From Spirosoma panaciterrae DSM 21099 (lineage in GTDB: Bacteria > Bacteroidota > Bacteroidia > Cytophagales > Spirosomataceae): DNA of 64,000 nucleotides. The notes under the pieces were generated by a model. That model ran no database searches. It saw only the letters and a program-made list of their open reading frames with translations, and was not told the origin of the DNA. The DNA lies in NCBI RefSeq assembly GCF_000374025.1, contig NZ_KB893175.1:62001-126000 (forward strand). The letters run 5' to 3'. Position numbers and translations under genes: made by a program. Below are positions 8,228-16,540 of the stretch, piece by piece. Each line of letters begins with the position of its first letter. Within the stretch, counting starts at the first letter, position 1.

Positions 8228-9659
8228 TGTATGCTGGCGAGTTAGTCCCTATATCATAGCGTTAGGACTACTTGGGAGTTGCCAGCTTCCCAAACCACTA
8301 CTTCTTCCTGCCCAACAGCCCGTTCCCGGATTGTTTGTCCGTCAAGCTGACTCAACTAGTATCGCGGCTCAAAGCTGGCGAAGCTTTTTTGCCGACACCA
8401 ATCTGACTCGGCTTATCGACACGGCGCTGACCAGCAATCTGGATTTACGCATAGCGACCCAGCGGATCGAGGTTGCCAGAGCCAATTTCGAATACAGCCG
8501 GGGTTTTCTGGCTCCCCAGGTCAATGCAGTAGCCTCAGCCGGAGTGGATCGGTACGGGGAATATACCATGACGGGTGTTGGCAATTACGACACGAACCTA
8601 TCCGATAATATTCGGGGCAGTCAATTAACGCCGAACCCCACACCCGATTACTTTCTGGGTGCCCGGAGTTCGTGGGAGGTCGATATATGGGGAAAACTTC
8701 GCAATCGGAAGAAATCGGCTTATATACGCCTGCTGGCTTCTGAGAAAGGACGACAGGCCGTAACCACGGCCCTGGTTGCCGAAATAGCCCGGTATTACTA
8801 TAACCTACTGGCTCTGGATGGTGAACTGGAAATTCTTCAGGAAAATATCGATTACCAGCAAAAAGCTGTCGATCTGGTGAGTATTCAGAAGCAGGCTGGC
8901 CGGGTCACAGAACTGGCGGTTCAGCAGTTTAGGGCACAACTCCTCAACACCCAAAGCCGAATTGGGCAGGTAAAGCAGCAGATTGTCGAGAATGAGAATC
9001 AGTTAAATCGGCTGCTGGGCCGCTATCCACAAACCATCCGTCGCGGAAAATCTTTACAGGAGCGTGAGCTGCCGAGTCAGGTTTTAGCGGGACTTCCGAC
9101 GCAGATGCTTATTCGACGGCCTGATATTCAGCAGGCAGAGCTTGAGTTACAGGCTGCGCATGTTGATGTCGATGTAGCCCGTGCCGAATTCCTGCCCAGC
9201 CTGAATTTGACGGCTTATCTGGGATTGAATGCCTTCCGTACATCCGTACTGTTCAGTCCGGCGTCGATTGCTGCCGGTATTTTGGGGGGCTTATCGGCTC
9301 CTATTCTGAATCGACGTGCTCTAAATGCCAATTACCAGCAGACTGTTGCCCAGAACCGGGAATCCTTATACCGTTATCAGCAAATTGTTCAGACAGGTTT
9401 TGGCGAAGTGATGACCAATCTGCGCGGGATCGAAAATTATCGACAGGTTGCTCAGTTAAAATCGCAGGAGGTAAACATGCTCCAGCAGGCAGTCTCTACG
9501 TCAAATGATCTGTTTGCCAATGGGTACGCTTCTTATTTAGAAGTAATCACCGCTCAGCGCAGTGTTTTGGAAGCTGAATTGGCGCTCATCAATACAAAGC
9601 AAGCGCAATTTGTTGCCTTAACCAATCTGTATCGGTCATTGGGTGGAGGCTGGCAATAG
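8202..9659 (+). CDS. TolC/OprM-family outer-membrane efflux channel lipoprotein
   Basis: 485 residues from the ATG at 8202. A longer frame from a TTG at 8175 is less likely, because the ATG places the lipoprotein signal properly ('LGLLGSCQLPKP', lipobox LGSC). It has two outer-membrane-efflux-protein repeats, each with long amphipathic helices; typical motifs are 'TALTSNLDLRIATQRIEVARANFEYSR'-type helix starts and the NodT-like 'LIRRPDIQQAELELQAA' followed by 'ARAEFLPSLNLTA'. It forms the trimeric exit duct for the RND complex. It overlaps the pump gene by 26 nt, which suggests translational coupling, and ends before a strong terminator. Confidence 0.95.
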   Translation: MVKLFTLRNVCWRVSPYIIALGLLGSCQLPKPLLLPAQQPVPGLFVRQADSTSIAAQSWRSFFADTNLTRLIDTALTSNLDLRIATQRIEVARANFEYSRGFLAPQVNAVASAGVDRYGEYTMTGVGNYDTNLSDNIRGSQLTPNPTPDYFLGARSSWEVDIWGKLRNRKKSAYIRLLASEKGRQAVTTALVAEIARYYYNLLALDGELEILQENIDYQQKAVDLVSIQKQAGRVTELAVQQFRAQLLNTQSRIGQVKQQIVENENQLNRLLGRYPQTIRRGKSLQERELPSQVLAGLPTQMLIRRPDIQQAELELQAAHVDVDVARAEFLPSLNLTAYLGLNAFRTSVLFSPASIAAGILGGLSAPILNRRALNANYQQTVAQNRESLYRYQQIVQTGFGEVMTNLRGIENYRQVAQLKSQEVNMLQQAVSTSNDLFANGYASYLEVITAQRSVLEAELALINTKQAQFVALTNLYRSLGGGWQ

Positions 9660-10039
9660 CCTCAATGTCAGAGGTATATCGTGTATCATATAGACTATTC
9701 AGTCGCGCTGGCGGGCTGTCCTGTAAGGGATAGCCCGCCTTATTTTTTAAATGACTAACAACGGAACATACGTTTGATATAGAGCCAGGGAGACAGTCGA
9801 GAAATTGCCTGGATTTTTTTGTCGATTGAGCGCTCCGGCCTTACTTTGTGTATAGTCGTCCAGGTTTCTCGTATCTGTGTACCCGCAGGTATACATAAAA
9901 AAGAGGGAATTTGTGAAAAGAAATGCGGCACTGTCAGAGAGCCTGGACAAATTCACTCTGTATACGACTGAGCTGAAAAAGAAGTAAAACGCTTAAAGTC
10001 GAGTTGATTAACTCAATCGGAACCGTGACCACTGATAAA
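9660..10039. other. 380-nt region between the efflux operon and a small membrane peptide gene
   Basis: Holds the terminator at 9710-9748. No convincing gene is seen; a 24-codon GTG frame at 9913-9987 was considered and rejected. No promoter of the full Bacteroidota form was recognised. Confidence 0.55.
9710..9748 (+). terminator. Terminator of the RND efflux operon
   Basis: GGCGGGCTGTCC (9710-9721) pairs with GGATAGCCCGCC (9728-9739) at 11 of 12 positions, with one G-T wobble and a 6-nt loop. It is followed by TTATTTTTT. Confidence 0.88.
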
Positions 10040-10156
10040 ATGCCTACACCAAGCGAACGACGACTAAGACCCGTGTTAATTCTGATTCTAGCCCTGCTAA
10101 GCAGTAGTTTACTTCTGTTTGTCTATATGGCCATTAAGGGTTATTTAATGGAGTAA
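10040..10156 (+). CDS. 38-residue single-span membrane peptide
   Basis: ATG at 10040, TAA at 10154-10156. The peptide has a basic, hydrophilic N-terminus (MPTPSERRLRP), one hydrophobic helix of about 20 residues (VLILILALLSSSLLLFVYM) and a short tail (AIKGYLME). The positive-inside rule predicts N-in, C-out. The lipoprotein gene next to it starts 50 nt downstream, and a weaker in-frame ATG of that gene overlaps this stop as TAATG. The regular topology supports a real small protein, but codon evidence from 38 codons is limited. It is not KdpF as far as I can judge, because no kdp gene is near. Function unknown. Confidence 0.6.
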   Translation: MPTPSERRLRPVLILILALLSSSLLLFVYMAIKGYLME

Positions 10157-10206
10157 TGCTTAGGGTTTCTTTTCTTCTACGTTGTATTCCATTTACAACA
10201 CATCAA

Positions 10207-10668
10207 ATGAAGTTTCTTACTGAAAAAAGCACTTTTTACCGATACGGGCTGTATCTGGTACTTGTCGTCTCTGTAAATATAGTTCAAGGCTGCCATTCTG
10301 ATGGAGCTGGCGTTACGCCGGCCAATTCGACTATTTATGGACTCTGGACGGGTACCTACACGGTTTCTGCCACTGATCCAACGTATGTTGGAAAATCTTT
10401 CTTTTTTAGTTTTACTATTTATGATGATGGTACCCTGACCTACAAAAGTAAAACGCCTGGAAGCGATGTGTATGCCTACGGTACCTGGAGTTTGAGTGGC
10501 AATACCTTTTCGTTTAAAGTGACTACTTTGAATTATGATGGTGGCTATCAACATACGCAGTTAGGCAATGCTACCTTTATCAGTAGTCAAAATACGTTAT
10601 CAGATGGAACGATAACAGACTCGGTAACGGGGGGTAAGTCTTCCTGGACGATGAAAAGGGAAAATTGA
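10207..10668 (+). CDS. Putative lipocalin-like lipoprotein
   Basis: 153 residues if the ATG at 10207 is used. This start puts a basic n-region (MKFLTEKSTFYRYG) before a hydrophobic core and the lipobox VQGC (Cys about 29). An upstream ATG at 10156 would add 17 residues and is less fitting. The mature part is all-beta in appearance: 'YGLWTGTYTV', 'FSFTIYDDGTLTYKS', 'YGTWSLSGNTFSFKVTTL', 'SSWTMKREN'. This GxW-led strand pattern is common in small Bacteroidota lipocalin-like lipoproteins. Surface or periplasmic anchoring is inferred; the ligand is unknown. Confidence 0.65.
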   Translation: MKFLTEKSTFYRYGLYLVLVVSVNIVQGCHSDGAGVTPANSTIYGLWTGTYTVSATDPTYVGKSFFFSFTIYDDGTLTYKSKTPGSDVYAYGTWSLSGNTFSFKVTTLNYDGGYQHTQLGNATFISSQNTLSDGTITDSVTGGKSSWTMKREN

Positions 10669-11104
10669 GGTGTGCAAATAGACGGTCGCAATAAATAACG
10701 CACAGAACGCATTGGTGCGTTTGGGCACTTTGCGCAATGCAAATCTATACGCAACTCAGTCACGTTTGGGAATAGATTTGGTAAACGAAGTACCAAGTAA
10801 ACAGTCTACTACACAAAACCCCACCAACGTTGGTAGGGCTTGTCGGCACATATAAAATGACCACATTGCGTCGGTCGATCTTTAGACTAAGTTTTAGTTG
10901 GTTGGGTCACAAAAAATTTATTATTCTGTAAAAATCACATTTCTGTAGTATTATTACACTCGATATCGGCCAATTTTGCTAACTCGATTTGTCTCCGAGT
11001 TCTGTTAAAATGCTTTGTAATTTATACGCTTAGTAAATTTATTGAGCTATATTTTATAATTATTGGAAATTTAATCATTTATGCGGTAGTAAAACTCAAC
11101 CACC
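10669..11104. other. 436-nt AT-rich intergenic region
   Basis: Contains an imperfect stem (GCATTG ... CAATGC, about 10709-10742) and a perfect 12-bp palindrome ACCAACGTTGGT (10823-10834) flanked by CCC and AGGG, which may end the lipoprotein transcript though no T-run follows. The last 200 nt are very AT-rich and probably hold the promoter of the 128-aa gene. No gene was recognised. Confidence 0.55.
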
Positions 11105-11491
11105 ATGAAAACAAAAACTAACGTTAGTCTATTGAAGGAGTATATTAAGACGCTGGTCGCTACAGAAGTTGAATTTCCGGGCGTTTTGCCACGGAGCTGG
11201 GGTAACGAGTTTACCAGAACTGAGCTATCGGCTATATACTTCACGCTCAAATTTGTTCTCAAATCTGCAGAACCCAAAACCAGACTGATTCTGATGGATG
11301 CATTTAAAAACGTAAATCATCCAGGCATGAACATGCATTGGTTTTTGTGCGACTTCTGGCCAGAAATTGTTCCGCTACTGACGAAACAAAATGTGTCGGA
11401 AGTGCAGTATCCATCGCCAAAACGGGTAAAAACACCTCAAGGACTTGATCTGGCTTTGTTGAACTTAATGAAGGAGACCGTCAACTCATGA
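11105..11491 (+). CDS. Hypothetical protein (128 aa)
   Basis: A soluble, helical-looking protein with no signal peptide. The N-terminus is basic ('MKTKTNVSLLKEYIKTL'); recognisable landmarks are the aromatic cluster 'NMHWFLCDFWPEIVPLL' and a C-terminal helix 'LDLALLNLMKETVNS'. I do not recognise the family. It is monocistronic: a long AT-rich leader precedes it, and a perfect 17-bp bidirectional terminator follows between it and the convergent glycosyltransferase. The start ATG at 11105 is the only sensible one. Confidence 0.6.
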   Translation: MKTKTNVSLLKEYIKTLVATEVEFPGVLPRSWGNEFTRTELSAIYFTLKFVLKSAEPKTRLILMDAFKNVNHPGMNMHWFLCDFWPEIVPLLTKQNVSEVQYPSPKRVKTPQGLDLALLNLMKETVNS

Positions 11492-11602
11492 TTGGATGCC
11501 TATTAAATCGATAGGGAGATTCAAAGATCTTTAGCAGCAACACATGGCTTTCCTGGCTTAGTGAGCAAGGGAACGGCTGTCCAGCACCAACAATATATTT
11601 TG

Positions 11603-11645
11603 CACAAAAGGATAAGGGACTTTATCGTTCCCTTATCCTTTTGTG
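11603..11645. terminator. Bidirectional terminator, perfect 17-bp stem
   Basis: CACAAAAGGATAAGGGA (11603-11619) and TCCCTTATCCTTTTGTG (11629-11645) pair without mismatch around a 9-nt loop. The 3' arm carries a T-run in either orientation. It lies between two convergent genes, ending 2 nt before the stop codon of the minus-strand gene. Confidence 0.88.
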
Positions 11646-11647
11646 AT

Positions 11648-12973
11648 TCAGGCCCATACCGTCTCTTCGCTTGGGAGAGCGTATTCCTGATATAAGTCAG
11701 CTATATAGCGTTCGGCCAGGTCGTTTGGGGGATATGACGACAATTCGGCGCCTAACTTCTGCACGTTTTCCCGATACCTTAGGTCGCTTAACAGGGTTTC
11801 AACCGCTTTATAAATCTGGACGGGTTTGGGCCTTTCCGTTTTAAGGTTGATGCCCACCTGACAATAGTCAAGCCGGGCTGCAATCTCATTTTTACCTTCA
11901 TGGATACCAGCCGCAACAATGGGCAATTTATGTTGTAACCCCAGCATAACGCCACCATAGCCACCATTGGTGATATAGACACTGGCATAGGGCATCACCA
12001 TATTAAAGTCGATATAGTCCTCGATCAGCGCGTTACGAATCGGATAACGAGCCCTGAGTTCGTTTGTTTGTGAGCCACCAGTCGTAGCGATTATGAGGGT
12101 ATCCGGTTCATTTTTGAAGGCTTCAAGCGTGGGAACAATTAGTTTTTCCACGTCGCGTTCGATAGTGCCCTGCGTTACAAGAACGATTCGTTTGAAAGAA
12201 GATACCTTATTAACCAGTTCATACATTCGTTTAGGCCCTTTGCTGTAAGGAAGTAGTGGTCCTACAAAACGGATATTTGGACTGATACGTTGACGGGGGT
12301 ACTCAAACCCTGGCACCCCGCTTTGCAAATACAAATCGGAAGTACGTATAAGATCATCGAATACGAAATCGTTGGCGGGAGGCATACCATATTGCCGACG
12401 GTACTGATTATACAGTGTGTGGCATGTTTTAAGGGCATACTTCTGAATTAGATGCCGGACCAAACCTAAAAATAGTTGACCAGGCCAAGCCATACGAGGA
12501 TGCAATCCGAGCCCTGATGCACCAACATAAGGGTCTGATTCGGCAAGTGGCACCACGCCAACACCGACCGTTTTAACTCCCAGTAGATGCCTGGCAAATA
12601 CTCCTCCCATAAACCCTACATCATGAACCAGTATATCGAATGGCCATTCTGTATGTATTTCGGTAAGATCTTCGATAAATTCTGGTGTCCGAAGTAAAAA
12701 CACCTGGTGTATGTCGAACCGAAGGCGGGCTAAAGGACTCTTTACTCTAACCCGTTCAGGAAACAAGCTATCCAGATTGTCCTGATTGACCGTCTGTGCT
12801 TTTCTAAATGGGTAATGGTGCAGGCCTAGTTGATGAACTTTTTGACCATAATGGCCGCCTACATACCACCGTACATCATGACCTGCCTGGCTAAGATGCA
12901 CAGCCAGTCCCGTTAAAGGACTAAAATGACCATCCATGGGCATGGTGGCGAAGAGAATGCGTTGAGGTGTCAT
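11648..12973 (-). CDS. GT1-family (MGT/UGT-like) glycosyltransferase
   Basis: 441 residues from ATG 12973; a TTG-initiated extension to 13021 adds 16 residues with no family match. GT-B fold: the N-terminal Rossmann half begins 'RILFATMPMDGHFSPLTGLAVHLSQAGHDV', the standard HxxP-type acceptor-domain opening, and the C-terminal half has 'VLVTQGTIERDVEKLI' and the nucleotide-sugar motif 'YITNGGYGGVMLGLQHK' followed by LPIV. Such enzymes transfer a sugar from a UDP-sugar to small lipophilic acceptors such as macrolides, flavonoids, sterols or carotenoids. It is cytoplasmic and stands alone, 3.6 kb from the glycan locus, so a small-molecule acceptor is more likely than the surface polymer. Confidence 0.88.
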   Translation of the reverse strand: MTPQRILFATMPMDGHFSPLTGLAVHLSQAGHDVRWYVGGHYGQKVHQLGLHHYPFRKAQTVNQDNLDSLFPERVRVKSPLARLRFDIHQVFLLRTPEFIEDLTEIHTEWPFDILVHDVGFMGGVFARHLLGVKTVGVGVVPLAESDPYVGASGLGLHPRMAWPGQLFLGLVRHLIQKYALKTCHTLYNQYRRQYGMPPANDFVFDDLIRTSDLYLQSGVPGFEYPRQRISPNIRFVGPLLPYSKGPKRMYELVNKVSSFKRIVLVTQGTIERDVEKLIVPTLEAFKNEPDTLIIATTGGSQTNELRARYPIRNALIEDYIDFNMVMPYASVYITNGGYGGVMLGLQHKLPIVAAGIHEGKNEIAARLDYCQVGINLKTERPKPVQIYKAVETLLSDLRYRENVQKLGAELSSYPPNDLAERYIADLYQEYALPSEETVWA

Positions 12974-13405
12974 TGATTCGTTGTTTGCCTCAAAATTGCG
13001 GGCTGGCTTAGACCCCGCCAATGTCAGTTGCTACGAAACGGAATAAACGTCCGTTGAAGCGATTCATGGGGTTGTCAGGAGACCTATACGGCAGATAGGC
13101 CATTCAATAGGATAGCTGTATAAGTGCCAGAAAAATAGGCATTTGGAATGATTTTTGCGCCTTTTTAGAGAATGTACGCAGCATTTGGCGTGTATCGTAG
13201 AGCCTGGAAATTTATGAGCCGGTAGCACAGATTTTTTTGTGGTGATTCAATTGGGCATCTCAACGATATATGACCAGAATATACGCGCTAACGGCTACCG
13301 GACAGTAAATAATGAAGTATCGTCAATGACTAAGTTGGGCACTATACGTGTACATTTGGTAATTGACTTTTCCGGTTTTCTCACGTTTCATACTTGGCAT
13401 AGATT
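12974..13405. other. 432-nt divergent intergenic region
   Basis: Lies between the minus-strand GT1 gene and the plus-strand repeat protein and should contain both promoters. One -7-like box, TACATTTG (13351-13358), fits TAnnTTTG but lacks a TTG at the right distance (the nearest, 13335-13337, is only 13 nt upstream). No RNA gene or other structure was recognised. Confidence 0.5.
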
Positions 13406-16400
13406 ATGATGGTATCTATATCTCGACTTTTCAATGGAAATTGGTTCGTAATTGGGTTGTTTGTTTGGGGCTTACCTTCGTTTGTACTAGGCCAGTCAAA
13501 CTATGCCGTTACAACGCCTAACTCGGTCACGCCCGGTAATTTCAATACATTGGTTGGGCCTTTTGCCGGGAATAGCTCCATGCGTGGGTTGTACAACGTA
13601 TTTATGGGCTATAATGCAGGCCAATCGACCACTACGGGGTATTACAATGTCTTTATGGGGTTTGGAACCGGGCAGGCTAATACAACAGGTTCTCAAAATA
13701 CGTTTGTTGGTATCAATGTAGGTACCAATAACACAATTGGTTCTCAGAATGCCGTTATAGGTGCTTATGCCGGACAGTTTAACACAACAGGCTTTTCCAA
13801 TTCATTCTTAGGCTCGTATGCCGGATATAGCAATACGGTTGGCTCACAGAATGTTTTTCTGGGGACATATGCTGGTTATACTAACCTAACGGGAGTCGAC
13901 AATGCGTTCATCGGTAGTTTCGCCGGGTATAGAAATACGGGCTCTCAAAACGCATTTATTGGCAGTTTTGCCGGATATAATAATTCGACCGGAGCCCGGA
14001 ATGCATTTCTTGGTTTCAATGCCGGCCGAGCGGGTACGACTGGGTCACAAAATGTGTTTGTTGGCACGGAAGCGGGCTTTAATACCACAACCGGGTCATA
14101 TAACGCGTTCAATGGGTATCGTGCAGGATACAACAATACCCTTGGAGCCCAGAATGTGTTCCTGGGAGAGAGTACAGGCTTTAGCAATACAACAGGACTC
14201 AATAATACATTTATCGGTAACACGTCAAGCTATTCGAATACAGTAGGGTCGAACAACGTGTCGGTGGGTATTCGGGCTGGCTACAGTAATTTATCGGGCT
14301 CCAATAATGTACTGGTCGGTGATTCGGCCGGGTATACCAACACCGTAGGAAATAATGTATTTATAGGCTCCAAGGCTGGTTTCCTGAGTCAAATTGGGAT
14401 ACAAAATACGTTTGTGGGGTTTCAGTCAGGGTATAGCAGCACAGCCGGAGTCAACACGTTTGTAGGCTATTTATCGGGGCGTTCCAATACGACCGGAACA
14501 CAAAATACATTTATCGGAGCAACGGCCGGAAGGAATACGACATCGGGCTCTTCGAATGTATTTGTGGGTGATAGTGTAGGACAGACAAATACAATTGGTC
14601 GATTCAATACATTTCTGGGGAGCCGAAGTGGTTTTCGCAATGTGAGTGGAGAGGGTAATGTGTTTATTGGCCAGCAAACGGGTTTTTCCAATACAACTGG
14701 TATGGGAAATACATTTATCGGTAGCAATAGTGGGTATACGAATACATCCGGTTATAGTAATGTTGCAATAGGTACTCGTGCAGGCTATTCCAATTCAACG
14801 GCCCATCATACGATTATGATTGGTGATTCGGCTGGCTTTAGCAATGGGGCATCACAAAATGTTTTCATTGGTGCTAAGGCGGGATATGCCAATACAACGG
14901 GTGGCCAAAATACGTTTGTCGGGTATCTGTCGGGGCAGGCCAACACCGCCGGAACGGATAATACGTTTTTGGGTGTAAATTCTGGTAAGAGCACGACAAC
15001 AGGTTCTCACAACTTGTTTAGTGGCGCAAATGCCGGACAGGCAAATACGACGGGAGGTGGAAACCTCTTTCTAGGATCTCAGGCTGGTTTTTCTACGACT
15101 ACGGGCTCTCAGAATTTGTTTATGGGGTATGCATCTGGGTATAGTAACGTAACAGGCACTGATAATACATTTATTGGTCTTCGGACTGGTGAAAAGAATA
15201 CGACGGGTAGTGGGAATACGTTTATGGGTACCAATGTCGGTTTAAATAATACATCTGGCGTTTTTAACCTGTTTTTAGGTAGTGGTGCAGGCTATTCTAA
15301 TCAGGTTGGTGAGTACAATGCATTTCTAGGGCATAATGCTGGATATAGTAATAACTCAGGTTCTAGTAATGTATTTATTGGAAGAGATGCTGGGAGTGCA
15401 AATAAAGAGGGTAGTTACAACTTATTTATGGGTTTCTCAGCCGGGGTTCAAAATACGTCAGGCACATTTAATACATTTTTGGGGAGCGGAAGTGGATATA
15501 CCAATAATGGCAATGAAAATGTCTTTATTGGTCATAATGCGGGTTATAAAAATACTTCCGGTGGCAATAATGTGTTTATTGGCCAGGGGGCAGGGTCGAA
15601 TAATGCTACTGGTCAGGAAAATGTCTTTATTGGATATAATGCCGGTCCTGCCGATGGGAGGGCGGGTTTAATAAATGCAGTGGCTATCGGTAGTAACGCT
15701 CAGGTTACGGCCAACAATTCGCTTATCCTTGGTAACGGTGTCAATGTGGGCATTGGCACTACGGCTCCAAATGCCAAATTAGAGATTACTTCGTCGAGTT
15801 CTGGCGTGAGTGGTTTACGCTTTACGAACCTGACATCCGATTTTGTGCCTACAGGAACGGTCACAAAGGTTTTGACCGTCAATGCGAACGGAGATGTATA
15901 TCTGGCTAATGTGGCTTCGGGTACGGTAATTTCGACCACTGTCGTCTCAACGTCAGTAGTTAGTAATACGAACGTCGGGACCAGCGATAATCTGTGGCTT
16001 CGTCAGAATGGAAATTTGTTTCCTGTTCGGGACGATGCTGTAGTAATAGGAGCTTTGGTTACAAAAATACCTGTAGGATATAAGTTGTATGTGCAGGATG
16101 GAATTTTAACCGAAAAAATCAAAGTAGCGATCAAGAACTCAGCCGACTGGAGCGACCATGTATTTGAACCGACATATCAACTAAAAAGTCTGAGTGAAGT
16201 TCAGCAATTTATACAAAGGAATAAGCACCTTCCCGGCGTACCATCTGCTAAAGAAATGGTTGAACAGGGGAACGACCTTCATAAAACCGACGCAAAGCTG
16301 CTGGAAAAGATAGAAGAGCTAACCTTATACAGTATCCAACTTGAGAAAGACAATCAGGAGCAGCGGACGGTTAATCAGCAACAGGAGCAGAAACTCAAAT

Positions 16401-16471
16401 CGGTAGAGGAAGAATTACAAAGTTTAAAACAGCTTGTTCAACAGCTATTGCAAAAGGCGGATAAAAAGTAA
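13406..16471 (+). CDS. Giant 17-residue-repeat surface protein with Bacteroidota tail domain
   Basis: 1021 residues with a signal peptide (about 1-30, cut after VLGQ). Residues about 46-755 are some 42 tandem copies of a 17-residue unit close to NTFIGSxAGYSNTTGSQ, rich in Gly, Asn, Ser and Thr, with a few 15-, 16- or 18-residue variants. Such units usually form left-handed beta-rolls or solenoids, as in trimeric adhesin heads. Copies 13-19 resemble copies 23-28 in order, offset by 504 nt, so a block was duplicated. After the repeats come 'VGIGTTAPNAKLEI', a linker, the widespread Bacteroidota tail 'HLPGVPSA ... LLEKIEELTLY' and a Glu/Gln coiled coil (about 975-1015). No T9SS sorting domain is seen. 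A trimeric fibre or adhesin is inferred. The start is the first of two adjacent ATGs. A perfect bidirectional terminator follows. Confidence 0.85.
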   Translation: MMVSISRLFNGNWFVIGLFVWGLPSFVLGQSNYAVTTPNSVTPGNFNTLVGPFAGNSSMRGLYNVFMGYNAGQSTTTGYYNVFMGFGTGQANTTGSQNTFVGINVGTNNTIGSQNAVIGAYAGQFNTTGFSNSFLGSYAGYSNTVGSQNVFLGTYAGYTNLTGVDNAFIGSFAGYRNTGSQNAFIGSFAGYNNSTGARNAFLGFNAGRAGTTGSQNVFVGTEAGFNTTTGSYNAFNGYRAGYNNTLGAQNVFLGESTGFSNTTGLNNTFIGNTSSYSNTVGSNNVSVGIRAGYSNLSGSNNVLVGDSAGYTNTVGNNVFIGSKAGFLSQIGIQNTFVGFQSGYSSTAGVNTFVGYLSGRSNTTGTQNTFIGATAGRNTTSGSSNVFVGDSVGQTNTIGRFNTFLGSRSGFRNVSGEGNVFIGQQTGFSNTTGMGNTFIGSNSGYTNTSGYSNVAIGTRAGYSNSTAHHTIMIGDSAGFSNGASQNVFIGAKAGYANTTGGQNTFVGYLSGQANTAGTDNTFLGVNSGKSTTTGSHNLFSGANAGQANTTGGGNLFLGSQAGFSTTTGSQNLFMGYASGYSNVTGTDNTFIGLRTGEKNTTGSGNTFMGTNVGLNNTSGVFNLFLGSGAGYSNQVGEYNAFLGHNAGYSNNSGSSNVFIGRDAGSANKEGSYNLFMGFSAGVQNTSGTFNTFLGSGSGYTNNGNENVFIGHNAGYKNTSGGNNVFIGQGAGSNNATGQENVFIGYNAGPADGRAGLINAVAIGSNAQVTANNSLILGNGVNVGIGTTAPNAKLEITSSSSGVSGLRFTNLTSDFVPTGTVTKVLTVNANGDVYLANVASGTVISTTVVSTSVVSNTNVGTSDNLWLRQNGNLFPVRDDAVVIGALVTKIPVGYKLYVQDGILTEKIKVAIKNSADWSDHVFEPTYQLKSLSEVQQFIQRNKHLPGVPSAKEMVEQGNDLHKTDAKLLEKIEELTLYSIQLEKDNQEQRTVNQQQEQKLKSVEEELQSLKQLVQQLLQKADKK
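13541..15675 (+). repeat. Tandem 51-nt coding repeats (about 42 copies) with a 504-nt higher-order duplication
   Basis: The DNA repeats with a 51-nt period, imperfectly, through the body of the 1021-aa gene. Copies differ at many synonymous sites, so the array is old rather than freshly expanded. A matching pair shows the larger period: the segment coding GFSNTTGLNNTFIG (near 14177) and that coding GFSNTTGMGNTFIG (near 14681) lie 504 nt apart, and the flanking units (IRAGYSN/TRAGYSN, GDSAGYTN/GDSAGFSN, GSKAGF/GAKAGY, GYLSGRSNT/GYLSGQANT) follow in the same order. Confidence 0.8.
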
Positions 16472-16477
16472 GTGAAG

Positions 16478-16540
16478 AAAACGGATTGCATAAAAAAGCC
16501 CTCTGAGTCTTTCAGAGGGCTTTTTTATGCAATCCGTTTT
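16478..16540. terminator. Perfect 29-bp bidirectional terminator
   Basis: The arms 16478-16506 and 16512-16540 are exact reverse complements (29 bp) with a 5-nt loop GTCTT. The core is AAAAAAGCCCTCTGA paired with TCAGAGGGCTTTTTT, giving a U-tract in both directions. It serves the convergent repeat-protein and WecA-like genes and overlaps the last two bases of the latter's stop codon. Confidence 0.93.

Noticed and set aside
9747-9956. 69-codon minus-strand frame after the efflux operon
   Set aside because: Overlaps the terminator region and has no ribosome-binding site, family pattern or neighbour in operon.
9913-9987. 24-codon GTG frame (starts VKRNAALSES)
   Set aside because: Too short, no ATG, and no coupling to a neighbour. 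The composition is plausible but nothing else supports it.
13351-13358. TACATTTG as a promoter of the repeat-protein gene
   Set aside because: The -7 box fits, but the only nearby TTG is 13 nt upstream, far from the 19-nt norm. Kept only as a note in the intergenic entry.
13541-15675. Regular 51-nt period resembling a CRISPR or satellite array
   Set aside because: The period is inside one open frame and codes the 17-residue protein repeat. Units differ at synonymous sites and there are no conserved direct repeats with unique spacers.
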